Positions 50,747-58,075 of a stretch of 64,000 nucleotides of DNA are shown here, one piece after another (the first letter of the stretch is position 1; each line of letters begins with the position of its first letter). The position numbers were made by a program, and so were the translations under genes. Under the pieces are notes generated by a model, which had not been told where the DNA came from, did no database searches, and saw only the letters and a list, made by a program, of their open reading frames with translations. The stretch is from a virus. The DNA is taken from positions 43,566 through 107,565 of IMG/VR virus record IMGVR_UViG_3300017963_000208; one strand, written 5' to 3'.

Positions 50747-50932
50747 CTAGTTAAGAAAATCACTACCTTCTGGGTCATCATCTGAATACGGGTCAGCCCA
50801 ATTGCTTGTATCTAGTTCTTGATTTCGATACTCTTCTTCAATTTGTTCTTCTAGGATAGTCTTTGCTTCGTCGAGAGTCTCTACAGTCTCCAACATCTCC
50901 AGAATATCCTCCAGCAGCTCTGCTCTAGTCAT
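50747..50932 (-). CDS. Small acidic protein upstream of the reductase (61 aa)
   Basis: Starts MTRAELLEDILEMLETVETL; a helical first half and an Asp/Glu-rich tail. It is the first gene after regulatory copy B, and its stop is 2 bases before the first possible start of the reductase. It may regulate or stabilise that enzyme; unproven. Confidence 0.55.
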   Translation of the reverse strand: MTRAELLEDILEMLETVETLDEAKTILEEQIEEEYRNQELDTSNWADPYSDDDPEGSDFLN

Positions 50933-50959
50933 GGGTTTTATGTCTCCTTATAATTGTTA

Positions 50960-51008
50960 TGGCCAATCTCCTCCTCTACTATTGGCCGCCTACTTACCAT
51001 TTGGTAAA
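50960..51008 (-). promoter_or_regulatory. Conserved regulatory element, copy B
   Basis: On the minus strand: palindrome TTACCAAATGGTAA (50994-51007), GTAAGTAG, 12 bases, AGAGGAGGAG. A 7-bp stem GGCCAAT/ATTGGCC (50961-50967 / 50981-50987) encloses the purine-rich part. It lies between the HTH regulator gene and the ribonucleotide reductase operon, so it likely controls the latter. Confidence 0.55.
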
Positions 51009-51025
51009 TAAAAACTATAACTTTT

Positions 51026-51685
51026 TTACTTTTTAAATTTCCCTATTAATTCTCTGGCCTTACGTAACCTATACCAAACTGCGTGCTTGATTATACCTCT
51101 TTTTTTAGCCATTTGCTCTATGCTTTGATACTCCATGTAGTACTCTTGCAGGGTTTCTGAGTAGAGCTTGGGAATGTATTGACCAAAGGCCTTGTACAAA
51201 TCCCGATATTCCTTGTAGTGCCTAAGAATATCTAAAGCCCCTTTACGTTTACCGTAGCCATGGACAATGTGATAGGCACGCCCCTTACTTATCCCATATT
51301 TTTTAGCAATTTCTTTGTAGGACTTGCCGTTTTGAAAATGGTCCAGTATTATATCTTTATTCCTCTGTGGTATAGCTCCCCACGGTATATCCTTGAGGTG
51401 TAACTTTTGTTTACGAGTATGTGTTTCCTCTTTCGGAGGGCTATAGTCATAAATGTCGTGGTACTTTACGGTCTTGGGCGACGTGCTGTGGCTCCTACCT
51501 AGATAGCTCTGCATTTGCCGGCAAAGGGAGGTACACTGATCTTTAATCTCACACACCATACAGGGGGTTACCAGGTCGCAAATAGAGTCTGCGTGAGAAC
51601 AAGGCAGTCGCTTAGGACAGCTTGAACACACGTCCACTCTTTTAATATTCTTAAAATCCTGTATTTCTTTAGCCGATTTTACCAC
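51026..51685 (-). CDS. Cys-rich regulator with two HTH domains, sigma region 4-like
   Basis: A 219-residue protein starting at GTG. Cysteines 20, 23, 29, 36, 42, 45, 51 and 55 suggest two metal or Fe-S sites. An HTH at about residues 108-142 (SYKEIAKKYGISKGRAYHIV) and a second at about 174-212 (SIEQMAKKRGIIKHAVWYRL) resemble sigma factor region 4 or similar regulators. It could switch transcription of phage operons, and the gene lies next to regulatory copy B. The sigma assignment is tentative. Confidence 0.6.
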   Translation of the reverse strand: MVKSAKEIQDFKNIKRVDVCSSCPKRLPCSHADSICDLVTPCMVCEIKDQCTSLCRQMQSYLGRSHSTSPKTVKYHDIYDYSPPKEETHTRKQKLHLKDIPWGAIPQRNKDIILDHFQNGKSYKEIAKKYGISKGRAYHIVHGYGKRKGALDILRHYKEYRDLYKAFGQYIPKLYSETLQEYYMEYQSIEQMAKKRGIIKHAVWYRLRKARELIGKFKK

Positions 51686-51699
51686 GCAATAAGCCCTTT

Positions 51700-51831
51700 T
51701 TACTTCCTACGCATCGCTTTCTTACGACCACTACGCTTCTGTTTTTTGCGATTCTTTTTATGTTTACCCTTCGCACTTCTAGCAGCCCGTTTGCGGCTAC
51801 CTAGCTTCCTTCTACCCTTTTTACGTTTCAT
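51700..51831 (-). CDS. Very basic small protein (43 aa), protamine-like
   Basis: The product starts MKRKKGRRKLGSRKRAARSA; 26 of 43 residues are Lys or Arg and none is acidic. Its ATG overlaps the upstream membrane protein gene by 11 bases and has AGGAGAG as ribosome site. Likely a nucleic acid binder, for example DNA compaction or RNA polymerase modulation. It resembles no family I know. Confidence 0.55.
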   Translation of the reverse strand: MKRKKGRRKLGSRKRAARSAKGKHKKNRKKQKRSGRKKAMRRK

Positions 51832-52057
51832 TAATCTCTCCTATGTTGATTTGATTAATGATATCTTCTTGACCATTCTGGAATCCCTCTTTATAACAAT
51901 GTTCAAGATGGTCCCAGGAATAGCTGCCAAATCCCCAGTATTCTATAGAATCTCGCTTACCTCGTTCGTAATAATCCTGTCGTTCCCATCTATGGGCCAT
52001 CCAAACCATCCCTAGAATGGCGATCATAAAAAAAGCTGATATAGCCAACTCAATCAT
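51821..52057 (-). CDS. Membrane-anchored small protein (78 aa)
   Basis: An N-terminal membrane segment (about residues 4-21) then a polar, aromatic-rich domain with SIEYWGFGSYSWDHLEHCYK. Unknown function. It sits between thyX and the basic peptide. Confidence 0.6.
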   Translation of the reverse strand: MIELAISAFFMIAILGMVWMAHRWERQDYYERGKRDSIEYWGFGSYSWDHLEHCYKEGFQNGQEDIINQINIGEINET

Positions 52058-52058
52058 C

Positions 52059-52805
52059 CTAAATCCTCCAACCTAATGATTCTAGCTCTTCTATGGCTAC
52101 TGGGCAAATATTCGCTGCCTTGACTGCTTCTAACATCCTCTGGGCGGCATACCGAATCTCTGGTTGAGCGTGTTCTGAATTGCGAAGGCGCTGATAATTT
52201 GCAAACGACCGCAAATTCATGGTAGTGACTCTTTCAGTTAAGCCTCCGACAGGGAGTTGTCCTCGCCAAAACTCTCTGGTTCTCTTATATTCTTCCTCAG
52301 ATATGAGGCTGTCTTTCACGGCCTCTTTCATAAAACGTATCCCCGATTGATAGTTATGGTAAGCCATCTCACAGGAATTGTAGTACATCTCCATAAGCTC
52401 AAGTGTTGGGGGAGATGAACGATGTCCTAAAGCCCTCTGCCAACGGTCCTCTGTGTCTCTGCTTTGAGCTTTGTTCAAAATATCGTAAACATCGTCTGGA
52501 ATATCATAATACTCTCTAGGCATAGTTCGATATCTGCCTGATAGTCCGTTGTGGCTCATAGTCCGGTGTGTCATGTGCTGACGGTCCGTGAACAGAGGCC
52601 ATCTGAACCAAAATCTAAAAACCACCGATTCAAACGGAGTACCATGTCCATCCCTAGCCAACTGCCTAACCAAAGACTCAACCTCGAAATCAGTTTTCTT
52701 GGCTCTGGTGGCTTTGTTATAAGAAGATACCCAGGCAGTCTCAGCTATACTGCGGTCCGATCCTAGATGTCCCTGTAACTCTACTTCAATCTGTTCAAAA
52801 CCCAT
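52059..52805 (-). CDS. thyX: Flavin-dependent thymidylate synthase
   Basis: The start at 52805 (MGFEQIEVELQGHLGS) overlaps the upstream stop by one base; the upstream extension is a shadow. The ThyX motif is THRTMSHNGLSGRY (residues 79-92); the first Arg of the canonical R-H-R is Thr79. LRSFANYQRLRNSEHAQPEI near residue 201 is the dUMP-binding region. It methylates dUMP to dTMP with FAD. It works with dUTPase, dCMP deaminase and dNMP kinase. Confidence 0.95.
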   Translation of the reverse strand: MGFEQIEVELQGHLGSDRSIAETAWVSSYNKATRAKKTDFEVESLVRQLARDGHGTPFESVVFRFWFRWPLFTDRQHMTHRTMSHNGLSGRYRTMPREYYDIPDDVYDILNKAQSRDTEDRWQRALGHRSSPPTLELMEMYYNSCEMAYHNYQSGIRFMKEAVKDSLISEEEYKRTREFWRGQLPVGGLTERVTTMNLRSFANYQRLRNSEHAQPEIRYAAQRMLEAVKAANICPVAIEELESLGWRI

Positions 52806-53059
52806 TAGATAAACTCCAGCCAAACTCTCACACAGCCGCTGTTCCAAGAACTGGCAAATTCCCATTCTATCTCATTTCTATCTAGATAGGCAAGAACTGC
52901 GTCCTTTATTTTCCCATGGCCCACAATAAGTTCTAGAGCCATGGTGTCATCTAGGGCTAGGGAGTTTTCCAGGTCTGCTATAGCCTGGTCCACTGTAAGC
53001 CCGTGATAGTCCCTAACTGTCGTGGTTATCCTTTGCATCTTCTTGCACTTTCTCCGCAT
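52805..53059 (-). CDS. Smr-domain-like small protein
   Basis: An 84-residue protein with DYHGLTVDQAIADLENSL near residue 17 and LELIVGHGKIKDAVLAYLDR near residue 42, the pattern of the Smr domain (D-x-H-G, then G-x-G). The end has CVRVWLE. Smr proteins are nucleases or nucleic acid binders; here a tiny version could act on nicked DNA or RNA. A start at residue 8 (53038) is also possible. Confidence 0.6.
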   Translation of the reverse strand: MRRKCKKMQRITTTVRDYHGLTVDQAIADLENSLALDDTMALELIVGHGKIKDAVLAYLDRNEIEWEFASSWNSGCVRVWLEFI

Positions 53060-53291
53060 AACCTTCCTCCAAATAACTGTCAGGCTGCGAACGTATATAG
53101 TTTACTAAGGTATCGACGTTTTCAACCCCTACCAAGATTTCAGCCAAAGATTCTGTCTTGGTGTGTTGGGCTAACAAGTCCTCAAACTCTTCTTCCGACA
53201 TTTTATTAATACTATCAACTGCTTCCGCTACAGCTTCTGGTAAACTAAGCCTTATTCCTAGCTTTCTTTTTATTTTTCTTATTAGTCGCAT
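53013..53291 (-). CDS. Unknown small helical protein (92 aa)
   Basis: Starts MRLIRKIKRKLGIRLSLPEA (basic) and continues acidic-helical with EEFEDLLAQHTKTESLAEIL. It overlaps the tagged gene by 47 bases without a better in-frame start. Unknown function. Confidence 0.5.
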   Translation of the reverse strand: MRLIRKIKRKLGIRLSLPEAVAEAVDSINKMSEEEFEDLLAQHTKTESLAEILVGVENVDTLVNYIRSQPDSYLEEGYAEKVQEDAKDNHDS

Positions 53292-53577
53292 TTTTACGTT
53301 CCTTCATTTCTAAGATTACATCTTCTCTTAAACGTTCCAGGGGTATCCTTGCCCATTTCTTACTTGTCCAGCTTGTATCAAGCCGCATAAGGAAACTCCC
53401 AAAGCTTTTCCACTTATAAGGTTCTACATAGTAATACTCCGTGTCACCTGAGAAATCCCGTCTTTTGACTTTAACGGGCAAACCATTCAATCTCTGGTAC
53501 AGAGAGCGGTCCTCCGTCAGATTTAATCTAACAATCTGTCCTGCTCTAAACTTGAATTTTAGTGGATTATCAATCAT
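53245..53577 (-). CDS. Small SH3-like protein with C-terminal tag (110 aa)
   Basis: Begins with KFKFRAGQIVRLNLTEDRSL, strands with EYYYVEPYKW, and VILEMKERKNATNKKNKKKA as tag plus basic extension. Overlaps the zinc-ribbon gene by 8 bases. Unknown function. Confidence 0.65.
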   Translation of the reverse strand: MIDNPLKFKFRAGQIVRLNLTEDRSLYQRLNGLPVKVKRRDFSGDTEYYYVEPYKWKSFGSFLMRLDTSWTSKKWARIPLERLREDVILEMKERKNATNKKNKKKARNKA

Positions 53578-53770
53578 CTTCTAACTCTATTATATGAAAT
53601 CCAAAAGGGTCCTCTTCGTCGCTGCTAGCGACTATCTTTTTCTTGGGCTTTTCTTTAGCCCCTGTCCCCTCGCACTGAGGACACCACCTTGAGCGCCCCG
53701 AACCAAAAATAGGCTGAGTTTGCCCACCGCACTTATTACATATTTCATTCGTGTCGTTTATCTTGCCCAT
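53570..53770 (-). CDS. Zinc-ribbon small protein (66 aa)
   Basis: CNKCGG near residue 11 and CPQCEGTG near residue 30 form a C4 site, then a Lys cluster and an acidic end (HIIELEDD). Probably a nucleic acid or protein binder. It overlaps neighbours by 26 and 8 bases. Confidence 0.6.
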   Translation of the reverse strand: MGKINDTNEICNKCGGQTQPIFGSGRSRWCPQCEGTGAKEKPKKKIVASSDEEDPFGFHIIELEDD

Positions 53771-54068
53771 ACTTCATCTGCTTAATTTGTTCTACCAGGT
53801 CTCTTACAAGAACCGAGTGGTGAAAACTTATCCACTTGCCTCTGGTTTTGACCACGTAAGGGTGGATATACTGACCTGGAAAAGGCTCAAAGTAAATGTA
53901 ACCTCCACTATAGGCAGCACGTCGCTTGACTACTCCCTTCAAACCTATACATGCCTTGTATGCCTCTTGAACTGAGTCTACGCAGCAATCCCAATAGGGA
54001 CCGCCAACAACTCTAACTACATCTCCTACTTTAAATCTTGTCTGTCCATGATATTTCAAAACTGACAT
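53745..54068 (-). CDS. Small SH3-like protein with C-terminal tag (107 aa)
   Basis: RFKVGDVVRVVGGPYWDC near residue 11, then strands with GGYIYFEPFPGQYIHP, and QIKQMKYGQDKRHE as a weaker tag. It overlaps the lipoprotein gene by 13 bases. Unknown function. Confidence 0.65.
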   Translation of the reverse strand: MSVLKYHGQTRFKVGDVVRVVGGPYWDCCVDSVQEAYKACIGLKGVVKRRAAYSGGYIYFEPFPGQYIHPYVVKTRGKWISFHHSVLVRDLVEQIKQMKYGQDKRHE

Positions 54069-54505
54069 CTCCAGAAAATCTCATAAAACTCCTCACAGGC
54101 TTCTTCGCTTTCATCATGGCTTATGCCTATCAGGTGTAGAATCTCATGGGGAATGGTCTCATATACCTTACACCCATCATTGTAGTACACGTCCGGGTCC
54201 AAATAAATCACGTTGTCGTTTAAGATGGCCTGTCCACATACTTTAACTGGCATTATACGTTGAATATGTCTTACTCGGATATCTTTTTGAAGCAGAATTA
54301 ATTTCCTAAATGCTTCAGGATAATGAGTCTGAAGGTGCTCACAATTCAATAGATTGTCGAACCCCAGGTAAAGGCTGTCAACTATGGCCTCGGCTTCAAA
54401 CTTGGTCGCACTAGTTTCTATATGAATGTTGAGGCGGGGAGGGATTTTAGTACCACATCCGAACAAAAACATAGCTGTAAACAAGATAATAGCTAACTTT
54501 TTCAT
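54056..54505 (-). CDS. Metzincin-like zinc protease lipoprotein
   Basis: Start at 54505 (TAATG-type overlap with the RNA ligase stop). Residues 1-16 are a lipoprotein signal ending FLFGC (Cys17). HExxHxxGxxH is complete: His120, Glu121, His124, Gly127, His130 (HEILHLIGISH). So it is an exported, lipid-anchored metalloprotease of the metzincin (matrixin-like) type. It may act on cell envelope proteins of the host or of incoming phages. Confidence 0.7.
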   Translation of the reverse strand: MKKLAIILFTAMFLFGCGTKIPPRLNIHIETSATKFEAEAIVDSLYLGFDNLLNCEHLQTHYPEAFRKLILLQKDIRVRHIQRIMPVKVCGQAILNDNVIYLDPDVYYNDGCKVYETIPHEILHLIGISHDESEEACEEFYEIFWRCQF

Positions 54506-55449
54506 TATAACCCCACAATTTGTTTTGTTTTTATAATACAAAGCTGATTCAACACTTTAAAATTAATGCTCTTTATCTTATTCTTCTGTACAAATCGCCA
54601 CAGCTCTTCCGTAAAAACGTCGTAGTAGGTACGTCCTAGAAGTTCCCCAATGTATTGGGATTTCCACCCGCTGTTCTTTTCTGTCATTATTTTCTGTTTA
54701 ATCTTCTCTATACGCCCCGGAGTAACGTATTCATTTACAAATAACTCTTCTGGCTCTACCTTGAGGTTCTTTTCTGGGCTACCCATAGCCAGATAGTTCT
54801 TCTCTTTGAACTCCTGACGTACAATTTTACCCCACGTAGTACGCCCATAACGATTAACAAAGGGCTCTCCGTTTTCATGGAAAGCCTTGATTACCACGCC
54901 CTCGCCTACTTTGTTCTTGTCATCAATTAGATAATTATTATTGTTGGCGTACCAATGTAGCTGTTCCATGTGGGCTTCGGTGACCAATGGACCCTTCAGC
55001 TTACAAATAGGTGGTACTGTATTAATTTCAAACTCCATCAGCATCTCTACACGCTTATCTGGAGAGTAAAATTTACCTGTATTCAGATTTAAGATATCAA
55101 AAGCATAAAACTGGTTCCAGGCAGAAAGACGATACCAAGTAATAGTGTGCTTAACTAACCATTCGCCATAAATTATATGATTAGGATATTTTTCAAAGAA
55201 ATCTAAGAACTTTTGTTGATTCTCATAGATATGGGCAGTTAAACCCCGAAAATCATCTCCTTGACCCAATACCTGACTACGTTTGGCTCCCCTCAATACC
55301 CCGTCTTTGTCGATTAGTACACTAGCATTAGCTCCATCTATCTTGGGCTCGACCCAGATATGAGGTAAATGCAATAATCCATCCACCTCCGTAGTGTCTA
55401 TACGTTCCAAGTGCGGGTACTTATACCAAACTTTCTGTTCGTTATCCAA
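54505..55449 (-). CDS. RNA ligase, T4 Rnl2-like
   Basis: A 314-residue ligase. Motif I is KIDGAN (Lys36 forms the AMP adduct), YGEWL near residue 94 is motif III, GEGVVIK (182-188) motif IV, and WGKIVRQEFKEK (206-217) motif V. The first codon is TTG, with GGAG 9 bases upstream. It seals 3'-OH/5'-P RNA ends. With the nucleotidyltransferase and macro proteins it may rebuild tRNAs cut by host defence nucleases. Confidence 0.8.
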   Translation of the reverse strand: MDNEQKVWYKYPHLERIDTTEVDGLLHLPHIWVEPKIDGANASVLIDKDGVLRGAKRSQVLGQGDDFRGLTAHIYENQQKFLDFFEKYPNHIIYGEWLVKHTITWYRLSAWNQFYAFDILNLNTGKFYSPDKRVEMLMEFEINTVPPICKLKGPLVTEAHMEQLHWYANNNNYLIDDKNKVGEGVVIKAFHENGEPFVNRYGRTTWGKIVRQEFKEKNYLAMGSPEKNLKVEPEELFVNEYVTPGRIEKIKQKIMTEKNSGWKSQYIGELLGRTYYDVFTEELWRFVQKNKIKSINFKVLNQLCIIKTKQIVGL

Positions 55450-55600
55450 TGACTCTATCTCCTATTCCGTAAAAGATGAACAGGGATATCCACCCAACCA
55501 GTACAAGGGGATGAATCCAACAAAGGAATATGGCGAAGGCAAAAGGAAGTCCCACCGCAAAGATTCCCACCAAAACTTTATATAGAAACTCTCCCATCAT
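55442..55600 (-). CDS. Small membrane protein (52 aa)
   Basis: Starts MMGEFLYKVLVGIFAVGLPF; two hydrophobic segments. Its ATG overlaps the upstream stop by 4 bases (ATGA), and its stop lies within the first bases before the RNA ligase start. Function unknown. Confidence 0.55.
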   Translation of the reverse strand: MMGEFLYKVLVGIFAVGLPFAFAIFLCWIHPLVLVGWISLFIFYGIGDRVIG

Positions 55601-55809
55601 TCGTCTGTGCTGTTGGCAATGGTTATTCCGTGATTGTTAAACCAATCATCTGATACTTCGGGCACTGTCTCCGTATCTAAAGTGATGCCTCTAGTGGTCC
55701 ACTGGTATTTGACCACCATAGACTCTGATCCATCAAACATGGTGATAAACTTGTCATAGATCAAATCTTCTACTTCTTTCTTTGTTAGTTTAATCTTAAT
55801 CTTGGCCAT
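55597..55809 (-). CDS. Small protein, unknown (70 aa)
   Basis: Starts MAKIKIKLTKKEVEDLIYDK, with a helical first half and a strand-rich second half ending NSTDE. Overlaps its upstream neighbour by 14 bases. No family is recognised. Confidence 0.55.
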   Translation of the reverse strand: MAKIKIKLTKKEVEDLIYDKFITMFDGSESMVVKYQWTTRGITLDTETVPEVSDDWFNNHGITIANSTDE

Positions 55810-56236
55810 TGCCTTGCTCCTTTAATAAATGCCACGCTTCTTTGTACTGTTCATACTTACCAGTGGAATCTTTTTTATAAGTATAAAAATTTAATGTCTT
55901 GGCTCCTTGTGTGGCCTCCCAAGGCAGCACGTACCAAATATCTAGGGGGATTATGTGACAAGCAAAGAAATCTACTTCCTTGGCTTTGTACCCTATCTTA
56001 TTTCGGCCACCTCTAGCAGCCATAACTTTGTAGCTTGGTGCCCCTTTCTTGCGCCCCCTGCTTTGAAGGTCACTGGTTGATTTTATCTGAACCTTAAACA
56101 ATGTAGATCCATTATCAACTATTCTGTCATACGGCGCACTATCGCCCAAAGGCTCAGACACTATTAAACCATGCTCTACTGCTTTAACAGCAAATCTAGC
56201 TTCGGCCAACTCTCCCTGTTCTTTAACTGTGTTCAT
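55796..56236 (-). CDS. PD-(D/E)XK endonuclease-like protein (PDDEXK_5 type)
   Basis: A 146-residue protein with KEQGELAEARFAVKAVEHGL at the start (catalytic Glu of the first helix), APYDRIVDNG and KVQIKST near residue 50 (D...(E/Q)xK core). It matches the small endonuclease family related to cyanobacterial intron endonucleases. It might be a free-standing homing or restriction-like nuclease. No intron or repeat is seen next to it. Confidence 0.6.
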   Translation of the reverse strand: MNTVKEQGELAEARFAVKAVEHGLIVSEPLGDSAPYDRIVDNGSTLFKVQIKSTSDLQSRGRKKGAPSYKVMAARGGRNKIGYKAKEVDFFACHIIPLDIWYVLPWEATQGAKTLNFYTYKKDSTGKYEQYKEAWHLLKEQGNGQD

Positions 56237-56457
56237 ATTATATATGACTTCATCTCTCTAACTAAATTCTCGTTGTTTCTTGCTTCTGCTTCTTCTACCA
56301 TCCTATCTCTTATTCTAACATACTTTTGTCGTTTTGTCCAAACTTTTTCTGCTGTTTCCATATTTTTTAAACCAATATGCCTGTCTATCTGAGTCTCTAA
56401 GTCACTGATATATTTGACACACTCATAGAAATCAGCTAAGAGCTCGAAATCACTCAT
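56233..56457 (-). CDS. Small helical protein (74 aa)
   Basis: Start set at 56457 (MSDFELLADFYECVKYISD), because its ATG overlaps the upstream stop by 8 bases. Helical with a Lys/Arg-rich middle. It ends 'LVREMKSYII', only a partial match to the tag motif. Unknown. Confidence 0.55.
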   Translation of the reverse strand: MSDFELLADFYECVKYISDLETQIDRHIGLKNMETAEKVWTKRQKYVRIRDRMVEEAEARNNENLVREMKSYII

Positions 56458-57223
56458 CTTTGTCAGATTCTTGGGTCTCATCGAATATATCCTCCAAAGA
56501 TACTGTTTTTAGATTACCAGAATCAATCTCTTTTTTAGCTTCTTCCCAACTGTCCATAAGTTCTTTTTCTTGCTTGTCTCGGCTCTCTGGACCTCCGTGG
56601 AAGGATAGTTCCCAAATAATTCCATAAAGTAACTCGAACAACGTAGGCTGACGAATATCTACCTCAAAAAGTACTTCCTGTCCAGCCTTCAAATCTTTAC
56701 ACTCGCAAATATCTTTATAGATTTTAAACTCAGGATTAACTTTGATGGGATACTGGGCTAAATCATTGGCTGACATGAACATAACACTGTAGTTCATAGG
56801 ATCATCTGCCTTCATACCAATATCCGGTTCATCTTTGCCATTAACTCCCTTAATGTGGACATCCATAAACTTAGCCCAACAGACATACACCCCATCATCT
56901 TCGTGGGAAGTCTCACAGGACCAGTAAGTTTCAATATAGTGTAGGTTAGCGTCTTTTGGCTTAGAAGGAGCCTTCATCCCCTCGATTAAGTACTCATCGC
57001 ACCAATTACCCAACATCATATGCCAGTAATTCGGATTACGATTCATATAAGTAAAGATATCTTTAAGAATCAAACCATCTTCCAGGCTACAACCCACTTC
57101 ATGTAGCCATTTGGGAGAAATGAACATCTCATCGGAGATATCCTTATCTAACCACTTTTCTTGGCTCTCGTCGTAGTAGGTCTTTATTAGATGACCACCT
57201 TTTTTCAATATTAATTTATCCAT
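56450..57223 (-). CDS. Conserved-looking protein, unknown (257 aa)
   Basis: A larger acidic protein with ordered alpha/beta content, Trp- and Cys-containing stretches (LHYIETYWSCETSHEDDGVY) and an acidic C-terminus. No domain is recognised. It is encoded between lipoprotein and helical genes. Confidence 0.55.
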   Translation of the reverse strand: MDKLILKKGGHLIKTYYDESQEKWLDKDISDEMFISPKWLHEVGCSLEDGLILKDIFTYMNRNPNYWHMMLGNWCDEYLIEGMKAPSKPKDANLHYIETYWSCETSHEDDGVYVCWAKFMDVHIKGVNGKDEPDIGMKADDPMNYSVMFMSANDLAQYPIKVNPEFKIYKDICECKDLKAGQEVLFEVDIRQPTLFELLYGIIWELSFHGGPESRDKQEKELMDSWEEAKKEIDSGNLKTVSLEDIFDETQESDKDE

Positions 57224-57590
57224 TACAGGCTCCTACGTAATCTCCGTGCTTTAGATGTCCTTTCAAGGCATTGACTGGAATTTCCATAGTTTTTTCAGCC
57301 GGCGTTCCAGGTTTATGACAAATAGTTATCCGTAAAGGTGATATAGGCTCTTCTGGTGGAGTTGGTTCTGTGACCTCTTCTTCGTGGTCACCAACTTCAA
57401 AGTTTGTTTGTGCTTCATTGGGTATCATGGCTTGGGTTCCATCCGGGCACGTAATCATTAACCCGGAACCTATATCAGACACAGTACAGGGTAAAATTGT
57501 TCCGCGCTCTGCTTTGCCATGAATAGTATTCTCTACCCCACATGATAGGAAAATTCCTAAAAACACGCCTATAAACAACAAATACTTCAT
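57216..57590 (-). CDS. Lipoprotein with HGD-type Cys-rich end (124 aa)
   Basis: Start at 57590, giving a lipoprotein signal MKYLLFIGVFLGIFLSC (Cys17). The end has ITICHKPGTPAEKTMEIPVN and HLKHGDYVGAC, a pattern common in secreted proteins of many bacteria. An acidic Pro-rich linker (about 70-90) precedes it. Presumably an outer-surface or periplasmic protein made during infection. Confidence 0.65.
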   Translation of the reverse strand: MKYLLFIGVFLGIFLSCGVENTIHGKAERGTILPCTVSDIGSGLMITCPDGTQAMIPNEAQTNFEVGDHEEEVTEPTPPEEPISPLRITICHKPGTPAEKTMEIPVNALKGHLKHGDYVGACNG

Positions 57591-57598
57591 AGATACCT

Positions 57599-57859
57599 CT
57601 AAAAATTCATCCAACCTTTTTCAGTGGTGGGAACATGAGCATCCTCTCTATTAACCGTGAGAAACTGTCCTCGGTAATAGATAATAAATACTTTTGTCCT
57701 GAAATGTTCCTCGCTCCTGACTCCCCTCATCTTCTCTTTTGTGTCATCGGGCAGATAATCCCACTCGATAGTATTTATACGAGTACCTCTAGGGATTACA
57801 AACCCCTTTTCTCTACCATCGCCTCTCCATTGTACTTCTACTTTAAGCTCAATAATCAT
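57599..57859 (-). CDS. Small beta-rich protein (86 aa)
   Basis: Starts MIIELKVEVQWRGDGREKGF; strand-rich with FIIYYRGQFLTV. It could be a small barrel but lacks the tag. Unknown. Confidence 0.55.
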   Translation of the reverse strand: MIIELKVEVQWRGDGREKGFVIPRGTRINTIEWDYLPDDTKEKMRGVRSEEHFRTKVFIIYYRGQFLTVNREDAHVPTTEKGWMNF

Positions 57860-58074
57860 TACAATTTACCTATAAGGTTCGGTAATTGACGATCCGACTC
57901 CATTAATTCAAATTCTAAGATATCTACCAACTCTTCTCTGGAATATTTCTCCAAATAAGGTCTTTCCAAAAGTTCGGTCTTGAGCATAGAGTCTGCATGT
58001 TTGTTTGCTTCCTCCAAATTAGTGAAGGCTTGGCGACTCACCTCAATGTCGATAACTGGTACATAAACTTTCAT
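57859..58074 (-). CDS. Small protein, unknown (71 aa)
   Basis: Starts MKVYVPVIDIEVSRQAFTNL (strand then helix), continuing to a Leu-rich acidic helix. Its stop overlaps the next ATG by one base. Unknown. Confidence 0.55.
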   Translation of the reverse strand: MKVYVPVIDIEVSRQAFTNLEEANKHADSMLKTELLERPYLEKYSREELVDILEFELMESDRQLPNLIGKL

Positions 58075-58075
58075 C

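Noticed and set aside
55796-56236. Homing endonuclease of an intron
   Set aside because: Although related to intron endonucleases in pattern, no split gene, intron ends or insertion signs are visible around it; kept only as a nuclease-like protein.
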